Assembly: GCA_945872195.1 (NCBI GenBank)
Contig: CAMBZO010000045.1
Span: forward strand, 1 to 11,020
DNA length: 11,020 bases
Direction of reading: 5' to 3'
From: Akkermansia muciniphila
GTDB lineage: Bacteria > Verrucomicrobiota > Verrucomicrobiia > Limisphaerales > SXTU01
The position numbers were made by a program, and so were the translations under genes. Numbering within the stretch: position 1 is the stretch's first letter; every line of letters begins with the position of its first letter. The notes below the pieces were generated by a model that was given only the letters and a program-made list of their open reading frames with translations, made no database searches and had not been told where the DNA came from. Positions 1 through 5,544 of this stretch are shown here, one piece after another.

Positions 1-317
1 AAATGCCAGAGGGCTTGCTTCAAGGGAATCAGCCACTCCGCCCATACGGCTTGGACCTTGTCCATTTCCAGCATCTCGCCACTGGCCTTTGCCACGTCGA
101 GCTCGATCCGCTCTGATTCGGCCGTCAGCTTGCGCAACCGCTCGCGGTCGATCGCGGCCAGCACGTCCGCATCGTGGCCGGCCAGCGCGTCGAACACTTG
201 CTTGATCGTGTAGGACTTGCCCTTCCCAATCGGCAGGCCGGCGGCCACCAAACGGCGGCGGACCGTCCGGCGATTGATGCCAAACTCCGTCGAGGCGAGT
301 TCAAGGGTGAGGTTCAT
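1..317 (-). CDS. Nu1-like terminase small subunit / DNA-packaging protein, partial
   Basis: The frame is open from an ATG at 317 to the left edge, giving 105 residues; the C-terminus is missing. Residues 1-45 form a winged-helix-like DNA-binding segment (ASTEFGINRRTVRRRLVAAG, then PIGKGKSYTIKQVFDAL). Residues about 60-100 are a charged helix with the pattern RLRKLTAESERIELDVAKASGE followed by a conserved-looking tryptophan stretch (VQAVWAEWLIPLK). The HTH plus the RL-x-AESERIEL-x-AK-x-GE helix is typical of the Nu1 family, which recognises phage DNA and recruits the large terminase. No convincing Shine-Dalgarno precedes the ATG, but the start overlaps the upstream 83-aa frame by 17 bases. It could instead be a general HTH regulator. 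If it is a packaging protein, a large terminase would be expected next to it beyond the edge in a prophage, and might be absent in a satellite. Confidence 0.6.
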   Translation of the reverse strand, partial: MNLTLELASTEFGINRRTVRRRLVAAGLPIGKGKSYTIKQVFDALAGHDADVLAAIDRERLRKLTAESERIELDVAKASGEMLEMDKVQAVWAEWLIPLKQALWH

Positions 318-552
318 TTTTGCTCTGGTGAGGCAGACTGGTGGGGAGTGTCGCTAGTTTTGCGTCGCAGGCATGAAAGCCGCGACCTTGGCCCCCTTGG
401 GAAGAACCTTTGAAATTAAAGGGTGGGGGTGCGCCAAAGACGCGGAGCATAATCTCTTGCAAGCGTCGGGCAATCGCGGCACCGGACGGGAAGCCTTTGG
501 CGTCAACGGACGCGGCCTCGGGGCGGGTAGCGCGTTGGCGGGCGGTTTTCAC
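301..552 (-). CDS. Doubtful 83-aa hypothetical protein
   Basis: A GTG at 552 overlaps the TGA of the upstream 96-aa gene by four bases (GTGA), and the frame ends 17 bases inside the start of the Nu1-like gene. It would fill an otherwise empty stretch of about 230 bases between two genes on the same strand. The product is basic in its N-terminal half (MKTARQRATRPEA, then a short helix-like segment AAIARRLQEIMLRVFG), turning into a Gly/Ser/Pro-rich tail without recognisable motifs. The overlap pattern matches the coupling used elsewhere in this element, which is the main argument for it. The low-complexity second half argues against. No family recognised. If it is not a gene, the segment 318-548 holds nothing else I can identify. 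Confidence 0.33.
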   Translation of the reverse strand: MKTARQRATRPEAASVDAKGFPSGAAIARRLQEIMLRVFGAPPPFNFKGSSQGGQGRGFHACDAKLATLPTSLPHQSKNEPHP

Positions 553-839
553 GATGCGATGCCTTTCAGTTTGCCACGCTTGCTCGCCCGCTCCTTCGCC
601 AGCAGCGCGTCAATACGCGCGCTGATTTTTTGCTCCTCCGCAGCCGTGTAAGCCGGCCCTGCCCCATCCTCCATCAGGACCAAGATGTCGTCCCGGTCCA
701 CGGAGGGCGGCAGCGGGTAGCAGTTGGCTTCCTCCAGGCGCTTGCGAACGGTGCGCCATGACCGGCCCGTCGCGCGGACTATCTCATCGAGGCTCCGAAA
801 CGGTTTTATGATGTTGACGCGACTTTTTTTGGTTTGCAT
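549..839 (-). CDS. Small helix-turn-helix protein (96 aa)
   Basis: The ATG at 839 opens a 96-residue protein. Residues 15-36 read as a helix-turn-helix (SLDEIVRATGRSWRTVRKRL), with a wing-like segment to about residue 55 (YPLPPSVDRDDILVLM). The rest is a charged helix rich in Ala, Glu, Arg and Lys (EEQKISARIDALLAKERASKRGK), which could mediate dimerisation. It sits downstream of the primase gene and just before the putative packaging gene, so a role as regulator or packaging accessory is plausible. The N-terminal fold and the TVR-x-RL-x-x-A motif resemble those of the neighbouring Nu1-like protein, hinting at a related DNA-binding module. No Shine-Dalgarno is obvious. The function is not recognised beyond DNA binding, and that is inferred from motif shape only. 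Confidence 0.62.
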   Translation of the reverse strand: MQTKKSRVNIIKPFRSLDEIVRATGRSWRTVRKRLEEANCYPLPPSVDRDDILVLMEDGAGPAYTAAEEQKISARIDALLAKERASKRGKLKGIAS

Positions 840-944
840 GGGGAGTGGTCGTGGTGTGTTGGTAACCTGGTGCAGGAGGGGTTCAAGGACACGCTGAACC
901 TGGGGGTCTGGGCGGTCATGCGGGCGGGTGGGGCAAGGTTGAGG

Positions 945-1050
945 TGCCGAGTTTGCCGAGTTTCAAAAGCTGTTTTGACTAAACCTCTCATACTACTCTC
1001 CGTGTAGGGGGTTTAGGGAAACTGGCCTTTCAAACTCGGCAAACTCGGCA
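945..1050. repeat. Nested inverted repeats across the primase gene end; candidate origin or structured RNA
   Basis: The outer arms are perfect 19-bp inverted copies: tgccgagtttgccgagttt at 945-963 and its reverse complement at 1032-1050. Each arm is two tandem copies of the 9-mer tgccgagtt. Between them, 979-985 (ctaaacc) pairs with 1010-1016 (ggtttag), extendable by G-T pairs to 979-988/1007-1016. A small hairpin pairs 964-968 (caaaa) with 973-977 (ttttg). The interval 964-1031 is about 46 percent GC, clearly below its surroundings. The right arm lies inside the primase coding sequence, the stop codon (993-995) lies in the inner loop region, and the left arm is beyond the gene. Iterons flanking a lower-GC core beside a replication gene suggest an origin. 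A structured 3' mRNA end is the alternative. Confidence 0.7.
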
Positions 1051-3353
1051 GACTTGAAAGCGAAGACGGTGAAGCCCTTGCGGTCTGGCTGCTTCGTTGC
1101 CGTCGCCAGCGCCTTTTCCAAGTGCGGCCAGAGGGCGGCGAGCCTCTTGCCGAGCCGCCTAGGTGAGAGCGGGCGGGCTTCGTTCAACGTCGGGTCAACC
1201 TCGCAGAGCTTTGGCACCAGTTCAGCAGCCGTGCCGGTGAAAGCGCCGGCGGCGCGGAGGTAGGCGAGCAACGCCACCGCAATCGGGTCGTTTTCGAGAC
1301 AGAACGCGCTCTTGTCCACCTCCGCTTGCTGCAAGGCGGCGACGCACTCGGCTTCTTTGCCAAGCGCCCGGCCGATCTTAACGGCGAACGCGGCGAAGTC
1401 TGGGTGTCGCTGATTCAAGCCCCCCGGTGTCGGGTTGGTGTCCGCGAGCGCCTTCCGCAGCGTGTCGGCGACGTGCGACAGCGCGCCGTCCCGCGCCGCA
1501 AGGATTTCATCGGTCAACTTCGTGTCACTGGTCGCGCCGGCACGCCGGCACAGGCGAAGCAGCAAGAGCCGGTCGGCCAGTCCCGCGTCGCTCGCAAAAG
1601 TCGGGTTGGCGGTCGTGACAGCAATCCAAGCCCGTGCCCGCAGGACGACTGTCTCCGAATTCGTGTAGAGCCGTCGGCGCTGACTGCAACCGTCGGTCGC
1701 AGCATTTGCGAGCGCGTCGGCGAGCCATCGGCAACGGGTGTCCGCGTTGTCGAGGGTGAACAAGCCGCCTTGGTCAATGCTCGGCCAGAAATGCCCTTCG
1801 GACTCCTCCTCAACTTTCGCGGCGATGAAGGGTAGGCCGTAAAGCTCGGCAATCCCTTTGGCGAGCCGGGTCTTGCCGCTGCCTACTTCGCCGGCCAGAC
1901 AGAGCGGCGGCTTGCTGCGCGGGTTGGTGGGCATCGAGTAGAGCCAGAGTCTCAGCAGGTCCGGCCCGTGCTCCGCGTCGCAATGCGTGTCGCGAAACAG
2001 GCTGCACGTCACGAAAGGGTCGTGCGGGTCTGTCAGTTTCCAAGGTGCGAGTGTCTTGCCCACAGGGAACAGCACCCCGTCAGTGCCGTTGTCCACAAGG
2101 TTGACACCGCTGGCCGTTATTTTCACGGCAGCGCCGTCGCCTGCGCTCAGGTAGAAGGCACCTTCACGGGCTGCCCAAAAACTCTCCGGCAAAATGCCGG
2201 TCGTGTGCGGGCCGCTCAGGGCCGCAGTCTCGACGGAAGAGCGGACGAAGTTAAAAACCGTGTCGGCCCGGTTCACCGCGAGCCATGACGAAAGCCATGC
2301 GGTGAAACCGTCACTGCGAATTCGTTCCAATCGCTTCCGCTCGCCGTCGAAGAACATCGCGCTGTCGAAGTCGCGCAAGTCGGCGTGAAAGAAAAAGCGT
2401 CCGCGTTGGGCGAGCGCCTGCACCACTGCCTCGCCGATGAGCCGCCGTTTTTCCGGCAGGCAGAGTTCCTTGTCCGTCAGCAGGCCGATGATGGTCCCGC
2501 GAATGTCTCCGGCGTCGCTGGTGGGGCTTCCCGTCGGGGTCGTCGGCGGCGACTGCGCGAGGGGCGGAGCGGGCTGCCATTCCGGGGCGGCGTTCATCAG
2601 CAGCGTCAGGACATTATCGGTCCCACCCGCGGCGAAGTAGTCGGCGGCGTCCTTCACCGTGCGCCCACCCACGTCGGGACACTCGATGATCTTCACGCTG
2701 GCCGCGACGCCTTGCAGCTTGGCCGCCACGAGCGCGGCGTGGTCGCGGCCTGGCTTGTCCTTGTCTGCGATGATGGTCACGGACACGCCTCGCAGGGTCC
2801 TGATGTAGTAGTCGAGCCATTTGCCCGCCCCGCCGGGGTTGCACGTCGCCGTGAAGCCGTGTTTGACGAGCGCGAGCACGTCCTTCTCGCCTTCCGCCAA
2901 AACCACGCGCCAGCCTTGGGCAGCGGCCTCCGCGACTTCCGGCAGGCGGAACAACACCTTGCACGTCCCCTTCGTGCTCCAAGCCCAGCCGCCCGGCTCG
3001 GTGGGGTCGGGGCGGCGCTGGCGGAAGTCCTTCGGTTCAAGTCGGACAACCTGAAAGAGCAGTTTCCCGCCCTCGTTGTGGTAATCATACGTTGCGACAA
3101 TTTCCCCCCTGCCGCCCGTTGTGCCGTTGCGCTTCGCTGTCACGGGAAACAGGTCGGCCATCTTCAAGCCCCGCGCCTTCAACACGTCCTCCGTCGCGCA
3201 ACCGGCAAAGCACTTCACCAGCACCTTGCCACCATCGCCTTCCGCCAAGCTCAAGCTGGCCGCGCCGTCATTGTGTGCGGGACAGCGAGCCATGAATCCT
3301 TCGCCAGACTTCTTGACGCCTTCAAGGCGGGAAAGAAACTCTGTCAGGTTCAT
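993..3353 (-). CDS. Primase fused to an AAA+-type ATPase (element replication protein)
   Basis: This 786-aa protein most likely starts the element's DNA replication. Residues 24-52 carry a CHC2-type zinc site (C24, H27, C48, C52). A TOPRIM domain spans about 148-245, with the acidic residues E154 in LAEGEKD and D197/D199 in ADKDKPGRD, so the primase centre looks intact. A Pro/Thr/Ser linker (about 258-282) leads to a P-loop ATPase: Walker A GEVGSGKT at 488-495, a Walker B-like FTLDN at 532-536, a sensor-like TTANP at 580-584 and a conserved-looking DRLLLLRL at 594-601. The C-terminus looks like a DNA-binding tail. The ATG at 3353 is chosen because the zinc domain begins there and it overlaps the upstream stop (ATGA); the frame is open further but gives implausible sequence. 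Primase assignment is firm; helicase activity is inferred. Confidence 0.9.
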   Translation of the reverse strand: MNLTEFLSRLEGVKKSGEGFMARCPAHNDGAASLSLAEGDGGKVLVKCFAGCATEDVLKARGLKMADLFPVTAKRNGTTGGRGEIVATYDYHNEGGKLLFQVVRLEPKDFRQRRPDPTEPGGWAWSTKGTCKVLFRLPEVAEAAAQGWRVVLAEGEKDVLALVKHGFTATCNPGGAGKWLDYYIRTLRGVSVTIIADKDKPGRDHAALVAAKLQGVAASVKIIECPDVGGRTVKDAADYFAAGGTDNVLTLLMNAAPEWQPAPPLAQSPPTTPTGSPTSDAGDIRGTIIGLLTDKELCLPEKRRLIGEAVVQALAQRGRFFFHADLRDFDSAMFFDGERKRLERIRSDGFTAWLSSWLAVNRADTVFNFVRSSVETAALSGPHTTGILPESFWAAREGAFYLSAGDGAAVKITASGVNLVDNGTDGVLFPVGKTLAPWKLTDPHDPFVTCSLFRDTHCDAEHGPDLLRLWLYSMPTNPRSKPPLCLAGEVGSGKTRLAKGIAELYGLPFIAAKVEEESEGHFWPSIDQGGLFTLDNADTRCRWLADALANAATDGCSQRRRLYTNSETVVLRARAWIAVTTANPTFASDAGLADRLLLLRLCRRAGATSDTKLTDEILAARDGALSHVADTLRKALADTNPTPGGLNQRHPDFAAFAVKIGRALGKEAECVAALQQAEVDKSAFCLENDPIAVALLAYLRAAGAFTGTAAELVPKLCEVDPTLNEARPLSPRRLGKRLAALWPHLEKALATATKQPDRKGFTVFAFKSAEFAEFERPVSLNPLHGE

Positions 3354-3589
3354 CGCGAGTTGACCTTTCCCTTGGCCGCGTTGCGCATCGCCGTGGCGAG
3401 CACGCCGGAGGTGATGAGGTTCGTCAGCTCGCTTCGGCTGAAGAACACCACCTTGCCGACGCGGTGAAGCCGAAGGCCAAGCTCCCCGTAGTGCCTTATT
3501 GTGTTGGGCGCCAGGTCCACCTCGCGCTTCGCCTTGGAGAGGCGCACGAGGTCGAAGTTTGTCAGTGGTGCTACAGTTGCAGTGCTCAT
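3350..3589 (-). CDS. Small helix-turn-helix protein, excisionase/AlpA-like (79 aa)
   Basis: A 79-residue protein with a MerR/excisionase-style DNA-binding module: residues about 10-45 (FDLVRLSKAKREVDLAPNTI, then RHYGELGLRLHRVGK), followed by a wing and the closing segment VVFFSRSELTNLITSG typical of excisionase-like HTH proteins. Such proteins act as recombination directionality factors or as activators of early element genes. Its stop overlaps the primase start by four bases (ATGA), so the two are probably translated together. The start codon sits inside an 8-bp inverted repeat (3580-3604), suggesting self-regulation. The position directly before a primase matches xis/alpA placement in satellites and prophages. 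HTH is well supported; excision function is inference. Confidence 0.75.
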   Translation of the reverse strand: MSTATVAPLTNFDLVRLSKAKREVDLAPNTIRHYGELGLRLHRVGKVVFFSRSELTNLITSGVLATAMRNAAKGKVNSR

Positions 3590-3604
3590 AACTATTGAGC
3601 ACTG
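3580..3604. promoter_or_regulatory. Inverted repeat over the HTH start codon, candidate operator
   Basis: On the plus strand cagtgctc (3580-3587) and gagcactg (3597-3604) are perfect 8-bp inverted arms with a 9-base AT-rich spacer. The ATG of the HTH gene (3589-3587) sits at the edge of the left arm. A dimeric HTH protein could bind here and block its own transcription, or the hairpin could hide the start in mRNA. No clear Shine-Dalgarno lies in the spacer. No convincing -35/-10 pair is visible in the 59-base gap upstream. Confidence 0.45.
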
Positions 3605-3648
3605 TGCGCCGTCGTGCGTCCTCGAATCTAGGACTGGAGAACTGAAAC

Positions 3649-4194
3649 TCAGTTCGCTTTCTTGAGTTTCAATTTAGGCAGAGGCTTTCTTCCCCGCTTG
3701 TCTGGCAAATACTTCAACCCCATCTCGTCAGCCCATCGGCGGAACTGTGTGATGCCAATCGGCTTGCCGGTCTGACGTTCAATTTCAACGCGCCACACTT
3801 CGGCTGTGTGGTGCCATCCGCCCTCAACGTCACGACCCTCTTTCTGACATAGTGCCATGATGCCGATTGTGTGCCTCACAATGTCCAGCGGTTGCGCGTG
3901 TCGCTCGATTGCGTCCGCCAGTTTTCGGAGGAACGTCCCATCGCCCAACTTGATAGCCTTGGTGATTCGAGGCTCGAGCATGGACATGAACATGTCACAC
4001 AGTTGACCGGAACCATCTCGCTTAAGGCCATCGGCAAAATTCTCTGGCGACGAATGCACGGCAAAGTGATGCCAAAACTTCACGAAGCTGGTGGCTCCTT
4101 TGTCGAAGTCGGTTCCATAGAGCGCCGCGAGCGCTCGCCTCTCGGCGGTGAGTTGGACCAGTTCCTTAACCGACAGGAGTTTCTTCTTTTTCAT
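3649..4194 (-). CDS. Unrecognised 181-aa protein coupled to integrase
   Basis: The ATG at 4194 overlaps the integrase stop (ATGA), so this is the second gene of the integrase transcript. The frame stays open upstream, but that extension only mirrors the integrase gene in another frame. The protein is soluble and basic at both ends: a lysine run at residues 2-5, a middle rich in aromatic, His and Leu residues (SFVKFWHHFAVHS, MFMSMLEPRITKAI), and a C-terminus about 146-179 that looks DNA-binding (IGITQFRRWADEMGL, then RGRKPLPKLKLKK). Its base composition is lower in GC than the integrase: sampled 60-base blocks give about 47-60 percent, against up to 80 percent in an integrase block. Candidate roles are an integrase partner, an immunity function or cargo. 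I do not recognise a family. Confidence 0.78.
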   Translation of the reverse strand: MKKKKLLSVKELVQLTAERRALAALYGTDFDKGATSFVKFWHHFAVHSSPENFADGLKRDGSGQLCDMFMSMLEPRITKAIKLGDGTFLRKLADAIERHAQPLDIVRHTIGIMALCQKEGRDVEGGWHHTAEVWRVEIERQTGKPIGITQFRRWADEMGLKYLPDKRGRKPLPKLKLKKAN

Positions 4195-5336
4195 AGTGTC
4201 ACCTCCGGCAGCGCGGCAATGGCCTTGGCGAGAGTCGCCGTGTCGGTGTGCGTGTAGAGGTCGCTGATGGCGTCGGAGTGGTGCCCGGCCAGTTCCTTCG
4301 CCACGGCCTGCGTCCCGCCCGTCGCCTTCAAGAGCGTCACGAAGGTGTGCCGCAGGCTGTGAAACGAAATCGGCGAGACGGTGCGCGGCCCGCCTGCCTT
4401 GGCCTTCGCCCGGTGCGACCGCGCGGGCACCAGTCCGCAGGTTGTCAGGAGGTCGTAAAACTGGTTCCCGAATCCACCCGACCCGCTGCGCTCGTAACGC
4501 TCCGACTGTTCCGGCCAGATGGCTTCTCCCGGCTTCACCTTGCCCGCACTGGTGCGCAGCGCGGCCAGCATGGAGCGGAGCGCGGGGCGCAAGGGCACTT
4601 GCACGGCGCGGCCCGTCTTGCCTTGCGTCAGCCGCAGGACGTTCTCCTGTAGGTCCACCGCTCCCCACGTCAGGCAAATGAGGTCGCCCATCCGCTGCCC
4701 GGTGTAGAAGCCGGCCAGCACGAGGTAGCGCCAGAAGTCATCGGGGCACTTGGCGAAGATGGTGCGCAGCTCAGTGAGGGTGAAGGCCCGCTTGCGGCCC
4801 TTCTCCGCGCGGCTCAGTTTGCTCGCCTTCACCGCCGCGCAAGGATTCGCGCTCAAGTGTTCCTCGCCGATCTCCCGCAGGAAGAACATGGAGAGAATCT
4901 TCCGTTCAAGGTTCAGCGTGCTCCCGCTGCGTGCGGCGCGGCGCTGGTTCAGGAACTGCCGGATTTGCTCCGGTGTCACCTCTTCGACCATCGGCCCCTT
5001 GTCACCCGCTCCAAGGAACGTGGCGAAGCCGTCCGCCACGGTGCGGTAGCGAGCCATCGTCTCCGGTGTGGTGGAAGATTCGCACTCCGTCATCCAGCTC
5101 ACCAGCGCGGCCTTGACGGTCACGCGGGGACGGGACCGTTGGGACATGGACTGATAAACGGCGTCGAGGGATGCGCCGCTGGCCTTGGCTGAACTGAGCG
5201 TGTCCACCGCCGCGAGTTGCCTCTGCGCGTCGGCCTTGGATCTGCACTTAGTAGACTTGGCGTGGAGCTTTCCGTCGGGGGTCCGCCAGCCGAGCCACCA
5301 GTAGTCCGAGTTGCTGCGTTCATAGAGCCAAGCCAT
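4191..5336 (-). CDS. Tyrosine-type site-specific integrase
   Basis: This 381-aa recombinase integrates and excises the element. The N-terminal segment (residues 1-40, with YWWLGWRTPDGK) is an arm-type-binding-like module, and about 72-165 form the core-binding SAM-like domain. The catalytic domain from about 183 shows the full set: R215 in TGQRMGDL, K240 in TQGKTGR, H326 and R329 in FHSLRH, H352 in LAGHHSD and nucleophile Y361 in DLYTH. The ATG at 5336 is preferred because family N-termini begin at this MAWLYER-type sequence; a TTG at 5384 would add 16 atypical residues. No Shine-Dalgarno is visible. The gene is about 110 bases from the tRNA-Gly fragment and points away from it, and its stop overlaps the next start. 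It looks functional. Confidence 0.95.
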   Translation of the reverse strand: MAWLYERSNSDYWWLGWRTPDGKLHAKSTKCRSKADAQRQLAAVDTLSSAKASGASLDAVYQSMSQRSRPRVTVKAALVSWMTECESSTTPETMARYRTVADGFATFLGAGDKGPMVEEVTPEQIRQFLNQRRAARSGSTLNLERKILSMFFLREIGEEHLSANPCAAVKASKLSRAEKGRKRAFTLTELRTIFAKCPDDFWRYLVLAGFYTGQRMGDLICLTWGAVDLQENVLRLTQGKTGRAVQVPLRPALRSMLAALRTSAGKVKPGEAIWPEQSERYERSGSGGFGNQFYDLLTTCGLVPARSHRAKAKAGGPRTVSPISFHSLRHTFVTLLKATGGTQAVAKELAGHHSDAISDLYTHTDTATLAKAIAALPEVTL

Positions 5337-5350
5337 GGGGGGAGAGTAGG

Positions 5351-5422
5351 TGTAAGCAGAATGTAAGCAAATACTATCGTTCAAGACTGTTCAGCATGGT
5401 TAAATGCTCAGCAAAACAGCAT
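5351..5422. repeat. Short repeats between integrase and attachment site, candidate arm-type sites
   Basis: The direct repeat tgtaagca occurs at 5351-5358 and 5362-5369, 11 bases apart, about one helical turn. Further out, cagcat occurs at 5392-5397 and 5417-5422, with the inverted atgct at 5404-5408 between them. The stretch is AT-rich compared with its flanks. Integrase arm sites and excisionase sites are usually short repeats in exactly this position. The units are short enough that chance is possible. Confidence 0.4.
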
Positions 5423-5444
5423 ATTTTCAGGGGGGAATAGTTAC

Positions 5445-5472
5445 GAGGGTTCGATTCCCTTCACCCGCTCCA
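5445..5472 (+). other. Attachment-site copy: 3' end of tRNA-Gly
   Basis: The sequence folds as a tRNA T arm and acceptor 3' strand: T stem gaggg (5445-5449) with cccTT (5457-5461), the seven-base loop ttcgatt (5450-5456), acceptor strand cacccgc (5462-5468), discriminator t and CCA (5470-5472). A cacccgc strand would pair with gcgggtg, the 5' end of bacterial tRNA-Gly. No such 5' half, D arm or anticodon arm is found in the 80 bases upstream, so this is a fragment. It fits an attachment scar left by integration into a tRNA-Gly 3' end. Identity between the two ends may extend a few bases further left than marked. Confidence 0.85.
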
Positions 5473-5544
5473 CTCTCCAACCCCACTGTTCAACCCTTCA
5501 CTTCAGACTTCTGCCCCTCCGCTTTTCCCGTCATCCTTTCCCCA
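5473..5544 (+). other. Pyrimidine-rich leader before the CNNM operon
   Basis: This 72-base stretch between the tRNA fragment and the first CNNM gene has only 5 G and 10 A. It contains no Shine-Dalgarno-like motif and no convincing promoter boxes. It may be an untranslated leader, or the real promoter may lie at the junction. Nothing else is recognised here. Confidence 0.4.

Larger units (their letters stand above)
1..5472. mobile_element. Right part of an integrated phage-like or satellite-like element
   Basis: This stretch carries a tyrosine integrase next to a tRNA-Gly 3' fragment, followed by genes all read leftward on the minus strand: an unknown protein, a helix-turn-helix protein, a primase/AAA+ ATPase, a second helix-turn-helix protein and a Nu1-like small terminase. 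The right boundary is set by the tRNA fragment ending at 5472; the left boundary lies outside the window. For integration into a tRNA 3' end, the intact tRNA-Gly should sit at the far left end on the plus strand, because the orphan 3' fragment is here. The gene set resembles the int-xis-primase-terS core of phage satellites and the early part of a prophage. No structural phage gene is seen. Element identity is well supported; the class of element is inference. Confidence 0.82.

Noticed and set aside
806..991. A 61-aa minus-strand frame starting one base after the primase stop, with a GGAG-like site before it.
   Set aside because: The product is low-complexity and His/Pro/Thr-rich without fold features, it overlaps the better 96-aa gene by 34 bases, and part of it is simply the repeat arm 945-963 read through.
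2385..3467. A 360-aa plus-strand frame antisense to the primase gene.
   Set aside because: It is His/Arg/Gly-rich without motifs and lies opposite a gene with clear zinc, TOPRIM and P-loop motifs.
3354..3602. An upstream extension of the primase frame to 3602.
   Set aside because: The added 83 residues mirror the HTH gene in another frame and have Arg/Gly/Ala-rich shadow composition; the ATG at 3353 fits the zinc domain and the ATGA overlap.
3639..3655. A hairpin gaactg/cagttc at the end of the 181-aa gene.
   Set aside because: It has a six-pair stem and no T-run on the minus strand; it could be chance.
4195..4677. An upstream extension of the 181-aa protein to 4677.
   Set aside because: It lies entirely inside the integrase gene in a different frame and reads as typical high-GC shadow sequence.
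5337..5440. Integrase promoter candidates such as TTGAAC on the minus strand near 5384-5379.
   Set aside because: No -10 box at acceptable spacing was found; the matches are too weak to call.
5404..5544. An upstream extension of the first CNNM gene to 5404.
   Set aside because: It translates the tRNA fragment (RVRFPSPAP is a well-known artefact of tRNA 3' ends) and lacks a ribosome site; the family N-terminus starts at 5545.
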